From the NCBI GenBank assembly GCA_003242885.1, contig QKMZ01000006.1, positions 1,746,979 through 1,810,978 on the forward strand: a DNA stretch of 64,000 nt. Reading direction: 5' to 3'. Of this stretch, positions 40,353 through 49,326 are shown piece after piece (positions within the stretch are counted from its first letter, which is position 1; every line of letters starts with the position of its first letter). The notes under the pieces were generated by a model. It saw only the letters and a list, made by a program, of their open reading frames with translations, made no database searches and had not been told where the DNA came from. Made by a program: the position numbers and the translations under genes. Source of the stretch: Candidatus Melainabacteria bacterium (GTDB taxonomy: Bacteria; Cyanobacteriota; Vampirovibrionia; Obscuribacterales; Obscuribacteraceae).

Positions 40353-41768
40353 ATGTATAAGCAATCAAGAAAGTCGATTCAAACATGCAAGCGCATGCTT
40401 TTCTCGGCATGTATACTCCTTAACTTGTCGAATCAATCACTTGCACAAGGACAAAAGACTCAAGAGCAAGTGAATGCCGAAAACCGCTCGGCGAAAAAAG
40501 CTGAGAGCATGATGCACTCCGGGAAATTACAAGATGCGATCTTCTTTCTCAATGGCGAGTTGGCAGCAACGCCGCGTTCGGCAATTTTGCATTTTGAGCT
40601 GGGCAATGCCCATTTGCGGTCTCGAGAATTCACAAGAGCAATAGAGTGTTATCAGCAAGCTGTGCGCTTGCGAAACCCATTTCCTGAAGCATGTTTGAAT
40701 GCCGCATACGCATGCATTGATGCAGGCATGGAACTACAGGCGATACCATGGTTTCACAAATATTTAAGAGAAAATCCGAACGCCTCGAATGCCAAAGAGG
40801 TGGAAGCAGAATTGCTTGTTGCCCATGCCAAAGCTCAAATGAAGGAGAAACGCAATTTCGACGCAAAGCAGACTCTTGAGCGCGCCCTGCAAATCTCTCC
40901 CAACTCGGAAATTGTTTTGTTCGCTCTGGCTCGCGTGAAATCAGAGCTCGGAGATACACAGGGTGCAATCCGCGCATATGAAGATCTTCTGCAAGTCAAC
41001 CCGCGTCACTCGTCAGCGCTATTGAACATGGCGGAATGCTATCAGACAAGCGGGCAATTGCTGAAGGCTGTTAGCTGGCTGAAAAAATATGCTTCCAACA
41101 ATCCAAGCGCACCGGACATCGATCAAATTCACAACATGATTCAAGCACTGACTGAAAAGAGCTCAGAGCAAAGATCAGATCCGCAAGCGCTCGATTATGG
41201 TGATGCCATCAGTGATGCTGGACGCTTTTACCGCTGGCCGCCCAATCGTCTGCCGATTAAAGTCTGGGTTTCAATGGGCGACGGAGTGCCAGGGTACAAA
41301 CCTGAATTTCGCCTTGGATTTTTCGATGCCCTCAATGCATGGATGAAAGCAGGACAAGGGCGTCTTCAATATGTCCTTGTCAATTCCAAAGAGCAAGCCG
41401 ATCTCACCGCTGAATGGACAGGAGATCCGCACTCTGTAAAACCAACAGGACACAATGTCGAGCAGGGAGTCTGCCTGCTGTCTACTCTGGACAGAGGAAA
41501 AGATTTCGTCGAAATCAATCGCGCCGACATTCGTATTTTGACAATCGACAGACAGACTCAAGAGCCGCTTTCCGATGAAGAGATGAAAAAAACGTGCCTT
41601 CACGAACTTGGTCATTCCATGGGACTTCAGGGGCATTCGACCAATAATCACGACATAATGTTTTTCTCGATGTCAAATACCAATTGGCCAGTTCTCTCCA
41701 AAAGAGACAAAGCAACGCTCTTCATGATTTATCAAAACTATCAACCGCTAATGAGCGCTCAGCAGTAA
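40353..41768 (+). CDS. Secreted TPR-matrixin-like zinc metalloprotease fusion
   Basis: A 471-residue exported protein. After a signal peptide (hydrophobic stretch MLFSACILLNLSNQSLAQ, cleavage near residue 32) come about five TPR units (residues 45-270), then a C-terminal metzincin domain (about 295-465) with the zinc motif HELGHSMGLQGHS, where three histidines and the catalytic Glu are all present, and a downstream DIMFFS Met-turn. The fold resembles matrixin/M10-type proteases. The domain has no obvious propeptide with cysteine switch. TPR modules attached to a secreted protease would recruit substrates or partners. It is monocistronic and convergent with the methyltransferase gene at 41778. 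Confidence 0.85.
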   Translation: MYKQSRKSIQTCKRMLFSACILLNLSNQSLAQGQKTQEQVNAENRSAKKAESMMHSGKLQDAIFFLNGELAATPRSAILHFELGNAHLRSREFTRAIECYQQAVRLRNPFPEACLNAAYACIDAGMELQAIPWFHKYLRENPNASNAKEVEAELLVAHAKAQMKEKRNFDAKQTLERALQISPNSEIVLFALARVKSELGDTQGAIRAYEDLLQVNPRHSSALLNMAECYQTSGQLLKAVSWLKKYASNNPSAPDIDQIHNMIQALTEKSSEQRSDPQALDYGDAISDAGRFYRWPPNRLPIKVWVSMGDGVPGYKPEFRLGFFDALNAWMKAGQGRLQYVLVNSKEQADLTAEWTGDPHSVKPTGHNVEQGVCLLSTLDRGKDFVEINRADIRILTIDRQTQEPLSDEEMKKTCLHELGHSMGLQGHSTNNHDIMFFSMSNTNWPVLSKRDKATLFMIYQNYQPLMSAQQ

Positions 41769-41777
41769 ACGCTCTGA

Positions 41778-42620
41778 CTAGGTTGTTGCTACGAGAAGTT
41801 CTTCAGTATTCCTGGGCGGGCGCAAACCATCAGGTCTGCCTGCAAAATAGCGGTTGCCCAATTCCTCAGCCGAGACATGCTCGACTTTGGAAAAACCACA
41901 TTCACGAGCCAAGTGCATTATTTCTTGCGGCATGAAAAAGCTGATGAACGGCGTTCCACTGGCTCGTGCACCTTGAACAGCGCGTTCGAGCCCGGGTCGC
42001 ACTTCTGCATCCGCCATCTCAATAGGCAGTAAGAACGACATTACAAAAACAGATCCAGTCTTAATTCGAGCTACCTGTCTCAAGGTCGCTTCTATAGACT
42101 CTCTGGTCAAATACATGCTCACACCGGTAGACGCGACCAACGCTTTTTTTTTCACATCAAACCCGGCATCTACCAATCGTTGCCACCAATCATCACCAGA
42201 CTCGAAGTCGACAGGCACAAAGTTCAACCACTCAGGAGTGCCATAGCCAAGCTCATTCAAACGATGCTTTTTCCATTCCTGCGCAGCCGGCTGATCAACT
42301 TCGAAGACATTTAGTCGCGCGGCAATTTCAGGCTCTCTCTGAGCAAAAGTATCAACACCCGCGCCAAGAATTACATACTGAGCAATGCCTTCACTCATTT
42401 TCTCAATCAACAAATCTTCGATAAAACGCGACCGAGCAACAATAGAAGCACGAAAAGTGCTTGTCCCTTGCGGGTGCATGTCGGGGCGCTCGCGCCAACC
42501 ATCTGCCGGAGCTACGAGCTTGTATCCGAGTTCATCTTCCAGCACATGAGGAGGCGCATCTAATTGAATGTGCAGCGCCCTCCACAAAGCAACCCGAGCA
42601 GCAGTACTTTCAGGTTCCAT
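41778..42620 (-). CDS. Leucine-carboxyl-methyltransferase-like SAM methyltransferase (TIGR00027 type)
   Basis: A 280-residue methyltransferase of the LCM/PPM family common in actinobacteria and cyanobacteria. Family features are RASIVARSRFIEDLLIEKMSEGIAQYVILGAGVDTFAQRE (the AdoMet glycine loop), FEVDQPAAQEWKKHRL, FVPVDFESGDDW and VASTGVSMYLTRESIEATL. It would methylate a small-molecule or protein carboxylate or hydroxyl; the substrate is unknown. GAGGAG precedes the ATG and lies inside the end of the GNAT gene, so the two are tightly coupled. It is the last gene of a five-gene minus-strand operon. Confidence 0.88.
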   Translation of the reverse strand: MEPESTAARVALWRALHIQLDAPPHVLEDELGYKLVAPADGWRERPDMHPQGTSTFRASIVARSRFIEDLLIEKMSEGIAQYVILGAGVDTFAQREPEIAARLNVFEVDQPAAQEWKKHRLNELGYGTPEWLNFVPVDFESGDDWWQRLVDAGFDVKKKALVASTGVSMYLTRESIEATLRQVARIKTGSVFVMSFLLPIEMADAEVRPGLERAVQGARASGTPFISFFMPQEIMHLARECGFSKVEHVSAEELGNRYFAGRPDGLRPPRNTEELLVATT

Positions 42621-42626
42621 ATCTCC

Positions 42627-43073
42627 TCATTTCGTCTTTGTGATTTTGCTCAAGTGTTGATTTCGAACGGGTGAAAAACCCATTTTCATAGCCAGTTTTT
42701 GCGCAGGAATGTTGTGGTGCGCTATTTCCAGGCTAAAGCCAACGGCATCGTCTGCGAAAGTTGTCTCCAGCCAATTGATCAAGTCGGTCGCAATTGACGA
42801 ACGGCGTTTGTCTTGATCAATACAAATCTCGTCAATGTCGATTACATTGCCGCCATATTCATTGCTCCAAAAGAAGATAATAATGCAGTAGCCCACAATC
42901 TTGCTATTGTCTTCAACGACAATCAACTGTCCTTTGTCCGGCTTCGAATCAAACTCTGCAAATGTTCGCCTGACGCTGGTGGTCACATCCTGAGTATTCG
43001 GATCCGATTGATATAAAACATCGGCAAGTTTTTGAACGTGAGGCAAGTCCGCCTCCAAAGCTTTACGAAACAT
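42627..43073 (-). CDS. GNAT-family N-acetyltransferase
   Basis: A 148-residue single-domain GNAT acetyltransferase, likely acting in the cytoplasm on an amine. The fold landmarks are LIVVEDNSKIVGYCIIIFFW (strand 4), VIDIDEICIDQDKRRSSIATDLINWLE (acetyl-CoA pyrophosphate-binding segment, R/Q-x-x-G variant DKRRSSIA) and FSLEIAHHNIPAQKLAMKMGFSPVRN (the C-terminal Y/F-x-x-xGF motif). The glycine of the usual QxxGxG/A is replaced by serine. It is separated from its operon neighbours by 6 bases on both sides. The acceptor is unknown. Confidence 0.85.
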   Translation of the reverse strand: MFRKALEADLPHVQKLADVLYQSDPNTQDVTTSVRRTFAEFDSKPDKGQLIVVEDNSKIVGYCIIIFFWSNEYGGNVIDIDEICIDQDKRRSSIATDLINWLETTFADDAVGFSLEIAHHNIPAQKLAMKMGFSPVRNQHLSKITKTK

Positions 43074-43079
43074 CGATAA

Positions 43080-43799
43080 TTATTCCGAAGGCAAAGTAAA
43101 AAAATCATCCGGCAATTCTTTGTCGAATGAAACTTCCTCGTAATTCGTCTCGATATAACAACGTTTTACTGGTCTTTGGGTAGGAGGCAAAGCCATGGAA
43201 TCTACTTCTTTGAGTGCAATCCTTTTAGCCAGGTCCAGCACTTCATTGGAAATAGTCGGAGACACTTTCGTATAAGTTTTCACGCGCCGTAGCGAGTAAT
43301 CTTCGCAGGATACCCAAATGAATTTGTCATGCGGATTTTTCACAGTGCTTGCCACACAATAACACTCAATATTATTCGCAGTTTCTTTGCCTATCAAGGT
43401 CAGGTCTTTGTGACGATCCAACCAGGCAATCGGCAGCAAATCAAGATCAGGGAAGTGTTGAGTGATTTGCGTGATGCTGTTGCGAGAAGGCGTGTTTGCT
43501 TCAGCAATGGCATATTTCAAACTGGACTGAATTTTGATACCAGTTTCTAGGTCTTTGGAAAACGCGGCCGAGCCGTCGCATCCTACGACATATTCTTTCC
43601 AGGAAGCATCGAGAAAATCCCTAGAAATCCATTCAAAGCGAAAATGAAACGGACGCTTGTACCAGGTACGAAACTTCAAATAAAATCCGTGCGTTCTCTC
43701 TTCTCCTTCGAGAAAACTTTCGAGATAGCCGCTGTCCTCATACGAAGAACACGATGCATACTTTTGAAGCATGCGAGTGACAATGTCTTCGGGAAACAT
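43080..43799 (-). CDS. Hypothetical protein, possibly LolA/DUF-type beta-barrel fold
   Basis: A 239-residue protein without signal peptide. The pattern of alternating strands (GFYLKFRTWYKRPFHFRFEW, KEYVVGCDGSAAFS, LTLIGKETANNIECYCVAST, KFIWVSCEDYSLRRVKTYTK) resembles the half-barrel of LolA/outer-membrane-lipoprotein-sorting proteins, in which a substrate statement D-x-x-S-L-R occurs after a W-I/V strand. The match is loose. It is the third gene of the operon, 20 bases after the upstream secreted protein and 6 before the GNAT gene. No function can be assigned. Confidence 0.6.
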   Translation of the reverse strand: MFPEDIVTRMLQKYASCSSYEDSGYLESFLEGEERTHGFYLKFRTWYKRPFHFRFEWISRDFLDASWKEYVVGCDGSAAFSKDLETGIKIQSSLKYAIAEANTPSRNSITQITQHFPDLDLLPIAWLDRHKDLTLIGKETANNIECYCVASTVKNPHDKFIWVSCEDYSLRRVKTYTKVSPTISNEVLDLAKRIALKEVDSMALPPTQRPVKRCYIETNYEEVSFDKELPDDFFTLPSE

Positions 43800-43819
43800 A
43801 CCGCTACCACACTGTTTTT

Positions 43820-44146
43820 CTAGTCAAGTTTATCGCCGGGTCTGGCCAGGTCTTCAATCATTATGATCGCGCCTTTCATCTTCTTGCGCTTGAGGGTGCG
43901 ACCGACAACCTCGGATATTCCAGCAACTGCATTCACAGGCGCCAAACGTTTTTCCAATTTCTTCTCTTCCAGACTGCTCTCTGTAGGTGTGCTGCCTTTT
44001 TCCAAATCAAGTTTTGGAACCACAACAACCTGCATTTCTGGCTCCGTAGGCTGTGCTACAGCGACAGAGAAAATGAGTCCCGAAGCCAGCGATGCGCATG
44101 TGATAAAAAATGCGGCGCAGCCTCTGACTACAAATTGTTTTTGCAT
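43820..44146 (-). CDS. Small secreted hypothetical protein
   Basis: A 108-residue exported protein. The N-terminus (QKQFVVRGCAAFFITCASLASGLIFSVAVA) is a signal peptide with cleavage after AVA. The mature portion is short, charged and probably unstructured apart from a helix EEKKLEKRLAPVNAVAGISEVVGRTLKRKK. AAGGA precedes the ATG. It is the second gene of the operon, 16 bases after the DUF4412-like gene. I do not recognise a family. Confidence 0.6.
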   Translation of the reverse strand: MQKQFVVRGCAAFFITCASLASGLIFSVAVAQPTEPEMQVVVVPKLDLEKGSTPTESSLEEKKLEKRLAPVNAVAGISEVVGRTLKRKKMKGAIIMIEDLARPGDKLD

Positions 44147-44162
44147 TGCTTTTCCTTAGCGA

Positions 44163-44750
44163 TTAACGTACCGCGGCTGAACCAGGCATATCCATTACCT
44201 TGTAGCCTGATGGGACCGCAAAATCCGATGGGCTCGGCTTAGCAGCGGAGTATTTGAGCAGCTTCATGTTGCTGTCATATCCCGGACCTTTGGTGGTGGA
44301 GAGAACTACGCAACCGATATCATCACCAGTCCAACTGTCAGTGGTGGCACCTTTGGATACAGTCTGCCAACCGTGGCAGGGGTGTCCATCAATCACTTTG
44401 GTGCCCAGGGACTTAGCATTCATCGCCTTGGCGGATTGTTCGTCGGTGATGCCGGCACCAGTTTCTTGATACGGCATCTTCATGACCATGCGCTGCGATT
44501 CCATAATCGAATACATAACTTTGTTCGGCTGGTCGAGAATAGAGATCATCTTACCTGCAGCCGTGCTCATCTCATTGCGAACACGACCTTGTCCGTCAGT
44601 AACCATGCGCAAAGAAGACTTCCCAGCTGCGGATTGAACATCGTATGTTGCGTCAAAAGGCTTCTTCGTCCAATGTTGAGCCAAACTTTGGCTTCCGAGG
44701 CAGACGGTCAACACGGACATCATTACACTCTGAGCAACTACTTTTCGCAT
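44163..44750 (-). CDS. Secreted protein resembling DUF4412/LolA-like proteins
   Basis: A 195-residue exported protein: signal peptide MRKVVAQSVMMSVLTVCLGSQSLA, then strands such as FDATYDVQSAAGKSSLRMVTDGQGRVRNEM, NKVMYSIMESQRMVMKMP and a cysteine pair in IDGHPCHGW and DDIGCVVLST that could form a disulfide. The layout (reports of protein state, K/M-rich strands, conserved G-HPCHGW) is like DUF4412 and related lipoprotein-carrier-like folds. It has a strong AAGGAG site and is the first gene of the five-gene operon 44750-41778. Function unknown; extracytoplasmic location is supported. Confidence 0.7.
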   Translation of the reverse strand: MRKVVAQSVMMSVLTVCLGSQSLAQHWTKKPFDATYDVQSAAGKSSLRMVTDGQGRVRNEMSTAAGKMISILDQPNKVMYSIMESQRMVMKMPYQETGAGITDEQSAKAMNAKSLGTKVIDGHPCHGWQTVSKGATTDSWTGDDIGCVVLSTTKGPGYDSNMKLLKYSAAKPSPSDFAVPSGYKVMDMPGSAAVR

Positions 44751-44876
44751 AACCTCTCCTTAGCCCTTCTGACTTATTGAGACTACTCTCGTGGGCGGCT
44801 GACAAATTACCATGATTCGATATGCTTGCATCTCTTGACAATTTGCAAAACGGCTGGGTATTTCCGTTTGTGTACC

Positions 44877-45587
44877 TTAATTCCGCATCCTGACTTGCTC
44901 TTGGTTGTCATCAACGAATGACTTTCTCTTTACAAGATCAACATCTCCAATACCATCATTTATATATACGGCTGTTCCCACGCCAATTAAATGGGCATCC
45001 AAAATCTTCTTTAGCGCCGCGCTGGAAAGATGAATGCACCCTTCAGAGGTGGCGCCACCGATCGCTTTCGCTTCATTTGGTGTTCCGTGCAGAGCAATCG
45101 AATACCACCTGGCAGATTTGCCCGCGGCAATAAGCTTGGGCCCTGTGTTCTTTCCCTGCAAACCTAAAAAGGCACGACCATATGCTTTGTCCGGCGTGCC
45201 GTCACGGTTGAAATCTTGCTCGTTCATTGTGCGGAAAACTCTCGCAAGCCCCTCACCATTTTTCACAAATGGACGAAAGAGAGTATTTCTTTCGATCTGC
45301 TCTTTCGTGCTTTGATCAATTTGATTGAGTGCCGGCGTGTCGGTGAGAACAACATCAACCGTGAATGAGCCTGTGGGAGTAATGCAATCTTGCATGCTGG
45401 ATTTCTCTTTCAGCGGACCTCGGCCTACTCCAATCGGGCACGAAAGCAAAATTCTTCCCGCCTGATTGACTATGGATAGGCTTCTGCTTTTCCTGTCGAT
45501 CAGTACGGAATTTTGTCCTTTAATCTGAGCTGCGGACGCTAAACAACAGGCCATGAAGACGACAAAAGTTGAGGCGATCAGCTTCAT
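44877..45587 (-). CDS. L,D-transpeptidase (YkuD family)
   Basis: A 236-residue exported peptidoglycan enzyme. Signal peptide MKLIASTFVVFMACCLASAA precedes the YkuD domain, which has SVLIDRKSRSLSIVNQAGRILLSCPIGVGR, TPTGSFTV, the histidine in SIALHGTPNEAKAIGG and the catalytic cysteine in ATSEGCIHLS, with the expected HGT...SxGCIHL layout. It would form 3-3 cross-links or attach proteins to peptidoglycan in the periplasm. It lies 20 bases downstream of the coiled-coil gene, with no clear Shine-Dalgarno, and 126 bases upstream of the five-gene operon. Confidence 0.93.
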   Translation of the reverse strand: MKLIASTFVVFMACCLASAAQIKGQNSVLIDRKSRSLSIVNQAGRILLSCPIGVGRGPLKEKSSMQDCITPTGSFTVDVVLTDTPALNQIDQSTKEQIERNTLFRPFVKNGEGLARVFRTMNEQDFNRDGTPDKAYGRAFLGLQGKNTGPKLIAAGKSARWYSIALHGTPNEAKAIGGATSEGCIHLSSAALKKILDAHLIGVGTAVYINDGIGDVDLVKRKSFVDDNQEQVRMRN

Positions 45588-45607
45588 TTGAAATAGCTTC
45601 GGTCAGC

Positions 45608-46231
45608 TTATTGCCAAATCGGACGCATCAGGAATTCCCAGATTTTTTGCCATATTGGCTTATTGATCTCTTCCAAATCTTTGAGCGATTCGTTCAAACT
45701 GGCTGAGAGTTGCTCGGCGATCTCTCTGATTTCTCTGGTCTCTTCGAGCAGTCGATCCGCATCCAGTTGAATGTCTTTCAATTCGCGCTCGGCGATGGTT
45801 ACTTGCGAGGCACGAGTCATCAAGTCGGGCATCAATCTCAATTGATCGTCCTTGGTGGCCATCTGCATTTCAAGCCAGCGATTTCTGTCATTGGCAAAAC
45901 GCAGCTCGGAGCTCGAAAAAGCCAACTGAGCGCGCAATAGATCTATTGTGGCGCAAAGCTCGTTGATCACCAGCGAGACATCAGCGCTCTCAGAGGATCT
46001 TGAAGTGCCAGAAATGATCTCGTCATCGTCTGCGCCGAGTATGTCGCCACTGTCTGTGGTGCGGGTGGGAAGCTTCGCCACCGGTGACATAAAAGGTCTG
46101 ACGTCGGGACGCTCTAGACGCACAGTTGGATCTGCTGAAAAAACCTTATCCAGCAAAGGCTCGAGACCCTCCAAACTGGCGGGATCAAAGCTCGTAGGTT
46201 CAAAACTCGTGGTCTGATTGGTAAATGTCAT
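45608..46231 (-). CDS. Coiled-coil protein of unknown function
   Basis: A 207-residue soluble protein. Residues about 1-80 are acidic, proline/serine-rich and probably disordered. From about 85 to 195 there is a long heptad region (VINELCATIDLLRAQLAFSSSELRFANDRNRWLEMQMATKD and IAERELKDIQLDADRLLEETREIREIAEQLSASLNESLKDLEEI), and it ends in the aromatic segment KPIWQKIWEFLMRPIWQ, which might bind a membrane amphipathically. It appears to be in an operon with the L,D-transpeptidase. No family is recognised. The C-terminal aromatic peptide hints at envelope association. Confidence 0.65.
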   Translation of the reverse strand: MTFTNQTTSFEPTSFDPASLEGLEPLLDKVFSADPTVRLERPDVRPFMSPVAKLPTRTTDSGDILGADDDEIISGTSRSSESADVSLVINELCATIDLLRAQLAFSSSELRFANDRNRWLEMQMATKDDQLRLMPDLMTRASQVTIAERELKDIQLDADRLLEETREIREIAEQLSASLNESLKDLEEINKPIWQKIWEFLMRPIWQ

Positions 46232-46342
46232 CTGCGCACTCGCTTTCTAGACTAGTGCCACCATGGTATCTCATACAGTACCGCTTGGATATGTTTTTTT
46301 ATCTTAGTTAGCTCAAACAAAATTATCAGTCGAATTATCTTA

Positions 46343-49111
46343 TTAGAAAGTTCCGCTCGCTACCGTGACGGCCTTGTCCGGATGGAAGTAATTGCGCGCG
46401 GCGGCGTCGACTTGCTCTTTTGTCAGAGAAAGATAGTGATCGGTGATTCGATCCAATTCTTGCGCACCCAATCCTAAGAACTCAAATTCAGTGAGAGCTC
46501 TGGCAATTCCCAGAGAAGAACTCAATCCGACCTTGAAAGTGCCCAGGGCACGACCTGTTTCTTTAGCCAGCTCGTCTTTTGAGATACCGTTTTTCAGATA
46601 GTCCTGCACCACTTCCGATACCAGCGCCAGAGAGCGATCTAAGTTGGCTGGATTGACGCTCAGAGATATGGACCAGGGAGCTGCACCGTATGCAGTATCG
46701 GAGAAACTCGAGTAGATGCCATAAGTCAGACCGGCCTTGTCGCGCACCACCTGACCGAGTCTGGAGGTAATCGTGTCTTGACCAAGGGCGGCGTTAGCCA
46801 GCTTGGCGGCATAGAAGTCTTTCGAATTGCGCTGCAGGTCAGTGGTATGAGCCATGATCAAATCGGTTGAGCGCTTGTCCTTCAACTGAATATCGATGCG
46901 CTGTCCCTTAGCAGGCAATTTGACAGATGGAATTTCAATCGAAAGTGGATCGTTTCCTTGCCAGTCACCGAATTTGTCTCGCATCAGCGCAATTGTCTTA
47001 TCGACATCCATATCGCCGACAAGGGTCAAAATCGTGCCTTTGGGTCCGAACAATCTCGCATGAAGCTTGCTAAGATCGCCGGAGTGGATGCTGTCGATTT
47101 CCTGGAGCTGTTCCTCATAGGTTTGCTCATAAAAAGGATGGTCCGGGTGATAGAGTGAACGGCGAACAGCGTTCCAGGCCATTAGCCTGGTATTACTCAT
47201 TGCTTCCGTCAATCTGGCACGCCATTCAATTTTGGTCTTCGCAAGCTCCTCTTCTAAGAAAAGTGGATTGCGCATAACATCAGCGAGCAAATCGGTGAAT
47301 TGCGGCAAATCACTCGCAACCAGGTGAGAGCCAAAGCTCATGCGATAGTTATCGACAGAAAATTCGAGGCTGCCGGCAATACCCATGTTTTCCAGAATTT
47401 CGGCAATCTCGATCTTGCCGTAGTTTTTCGAACCCTTGGTCATCAAATCTGCAGTGAAATCAGGCAATGCGCCTGGTTCTTTATACGAGAAGAATTTCCC
47501 GGCCTTGGTAGTGGATGTGATACCGATAGATTCCGTGCCCGGGTTTCTCAACAATAGAAGTGTCAGACCATTCGGCAAAACTTCTTTGACGACGCGGCTT
47601 TCGAAAGTAGGAGTTTTGGTCGAGGACTTTGCAGCTTTTACTTTCGCGACCGGCGGTCTGCTGTTCAAAAACTCAGCGACATTGATCTCTTCCGGCTTAC
47701 CATGGGATTTTGCGGTTTCTGCCGGCATCTCTTCGCCGTCCTCATCCGATTCGTCCGCAGAAAAGTCGGTCACTCCGTCTTCCAGTGCTTTCGGGAAGAA
47801 GCGACCGACAGTTCTATTTGACTTCACAAAGTACTTAGCTGCTGTCTTCATGATATCTTCTTTTGAGACCGCATCAAATTTGTCATCATAGTCCATGAGC
47901 CAATGCCAGTCAGCTTTCGACTCAGCTTCGCCAAGCATGAATGCGAGACTGGAGGGATCAGCTTTAGATAGAATGGTGCCTTTGCGATTGGCGCTGCGGG
48001 CGCGTTCCAATTCATCATCGTTGACCGGCTCTTTGGCAAGACGTTCCAGTTCTTCAAAGATGGCTGTTTCGGCTTTTTCAATATCAACATCAGGATTGAG
48101 CGTCGCACCCAAAATGAAGAGTGCCGGATCTCTCAAATCATCATGACGCGCAAAAACCTCAGCAGCGATACTCGAGTCAATGAGCTTCTTGTACAAGCGG
48201 CTTGAGCGCTCATAGGTCGAACCCAAGATGTGGCGAATTACAGCCAGAGGATAATTGTCTGCATGACTTGCTTCAGGCACGTGATAGCCCATCCACACCT
48301 TTGGCAAATCACCGGCGCGATGAATTTCAAACCGACGTTCACCTTCTTGCGGCGGTTCGGTCGTGTAAACCTGCGGTATCGGGTGTGGTGACTTCGGAAT
48401 CTTGCCGAAGTATTTGTGCATATGACCCAGCGCCTTGGATGGCTCGAAGTCTCCGACGAGAATGACGGTGGCATTGTTTGGCCAATAGAAAGTGTTGTAG
48501 AACTCTCTCAAGCGATCCATATCGACGCCCTCAACGTCAGAGCGCCAGCCGATTGTCGGATGGTGATAAGGATGTTCGCGGAATGCAATTGCGTAGAGTT
48601 CTTTCTCAATTGCTTCTTCCGGATAATTTTCACCGCGCTCCATCTCGTTGCGTACCACAGACATTTCCGAATCGTGGTCTTCCTGTCTCAGAAGCAAATT
48701 GCGCATACGGTCAGCTTCCAGCTCGACGCACAATTCCAAATACTCAGACGGCACAACTTCGAAATAACTAGTGCGGTCGAACCAGGTGGTGGCGTTCCAA
48801 TAAGCGCCGATTTGCGTCAGCAAGTCGTCAATGCCATTTCCTTTCTCGGCATTGTGCTTCTTCGTTCCTTTGAAGAGCATGTGCTCCAGGAAGTGAGTGG
48901 AGCCTGTGTAACCGACCGCCTCGTTGCGGCTGCCGACCTTGTAAACCACTAGAAGCGTGATCACCGGCGAGGTGTGATTCTCCAAGAAGAGAACCTTCAA
49001 TCCGTTGTCGAGCGCATACTCAACGACGTTCTTCGATTCAGTGACTCGGCGAATGCCCAGCTCCTTTATCGTTTGCTCTACCTTGTCAACTGAATCCAGA
49101 GTGTTCACCAT
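46343..49111 (-). CDS. M16-family (insulinase/pitrilysin) metallopeptidase
   Basis: A 922-residue M16 peptidase with both halves of the family fused. The active N-terminal half has the inverted zinc motif HFLEH (His73, Glu76, His77) plus a downstream EMSVVRNEMERGENYPEE helix supplying the third ligand. The C-terminal half (residues about 500-922; ESIGITSTTKAGKFFSYKEPGALPDFTADLMTKGSKNYG) is the inactive partner. A charged linker with acidic clusters (SADESDEDGEEMPAE) joins them. No signal peptide is evident in the N-terminal 30 residues (MVNTLDSVDKVEQT), so it is likely cytoplasmic unless the start is further upstream. It would degrade peptides of limited size. Confidence 0.93.
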   Translation of the reverse strand: MVNTLDSVDKVEQTIKELGIRRVTESKNVVEYALDNGLKVLFLENHTSPVITLLVVYKVGSRNEAVGYTGSTHFLEHMLFKGTKKHNAEKGNGIDDLLTQIGAYWNATTWFDRTSYFEVVPSEYLELCVELEADRMRNLLLRQEDHDSEMSVVRNEMERGENYPEEAIEKELYAIAFREHPYHHPTIGWRSDVEGVDMDRLREFYNTFYWPNNATVILVGDFEPSKALGHMHKYFGKIPKSPHPIPQVYTTEPPQEGERRFEIHRAGDLPKVWMGYHVPEASHADNYPLAVIRHILGSTYERSSRLYKKLIDSSIAAEVFARHDDLRDPALFILGATLNPDVDIEKAETAIFEELERLAKEPVNDDELERARSANRKGTILSKADPSSLAFMLGEAESKADWHWLMDYDDKFDAVSKEDIMKTAAKYFVKSNRTVGRFFPKALEDGVTDFSADESDEDGEEMPAETAKSHGKPEEINVAEFLNSRPPVAKVKAAKSSTKTPTFESRVVKEVLPNGLTLLLLRNPGTESIGITSTTKAGKFFSYKEPGALPDFTADLMTKGSKNYGKIEIAEILENMGIAGSLEFSVDNYRMSFGSHLVASDLPQFTDLLADVMRNPLFLEEELAKTKIEWRARLTEAMSNTRLMAWNAVRRSLYHPDHPFYEQTYEEQLQEIDSIHSGDLSKLHARLFGPKGTILTLVGDMDVDKTIALMRDKFGDWQGNDPLSIEIPSVKLPAKGQRIDIQLKDKRSTDLIMAHTTDLQRNSKDFYAAKLANAALGQDTITSRLGQVVRDKAGLTYGIYSSFSDTAYGAAPWSISLSVNPANLDRSLALVSEVVQDYLKNGISKDELAKETGRALGTFKVGLSSSLGIARALTEFEFLGLGAQELDRITDHYLSLTKEQVDAAARNYFHPDKAVTVASGTF

Positions 49112-49326
49112 TAATGAGCCTCAGCCTTTTTATGTGTCGCCGGGAAATTTACTATAGAAGAATTACTAAAGATACAGCAAAAACGTAAAAAGTGGCATCC
49201 GACGGCAATTTCCAGTAAGTTCTGCATAGTGATAATTGAAGGGTATGTTTGGTATAGCGATTAACTGCTAAAGTTTTTGACGGCTGCACCTATGAATACT
49301 CAAGTCTGGTTGCAAGAGAGGGAAGC

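Noticed and set aside
48416..48952. 178-codon plus-strand frame antisense to the M16 peptidase
   Set aside because: Lies wholly within a strongly conserved peptidase gene and shows no domain pattern.
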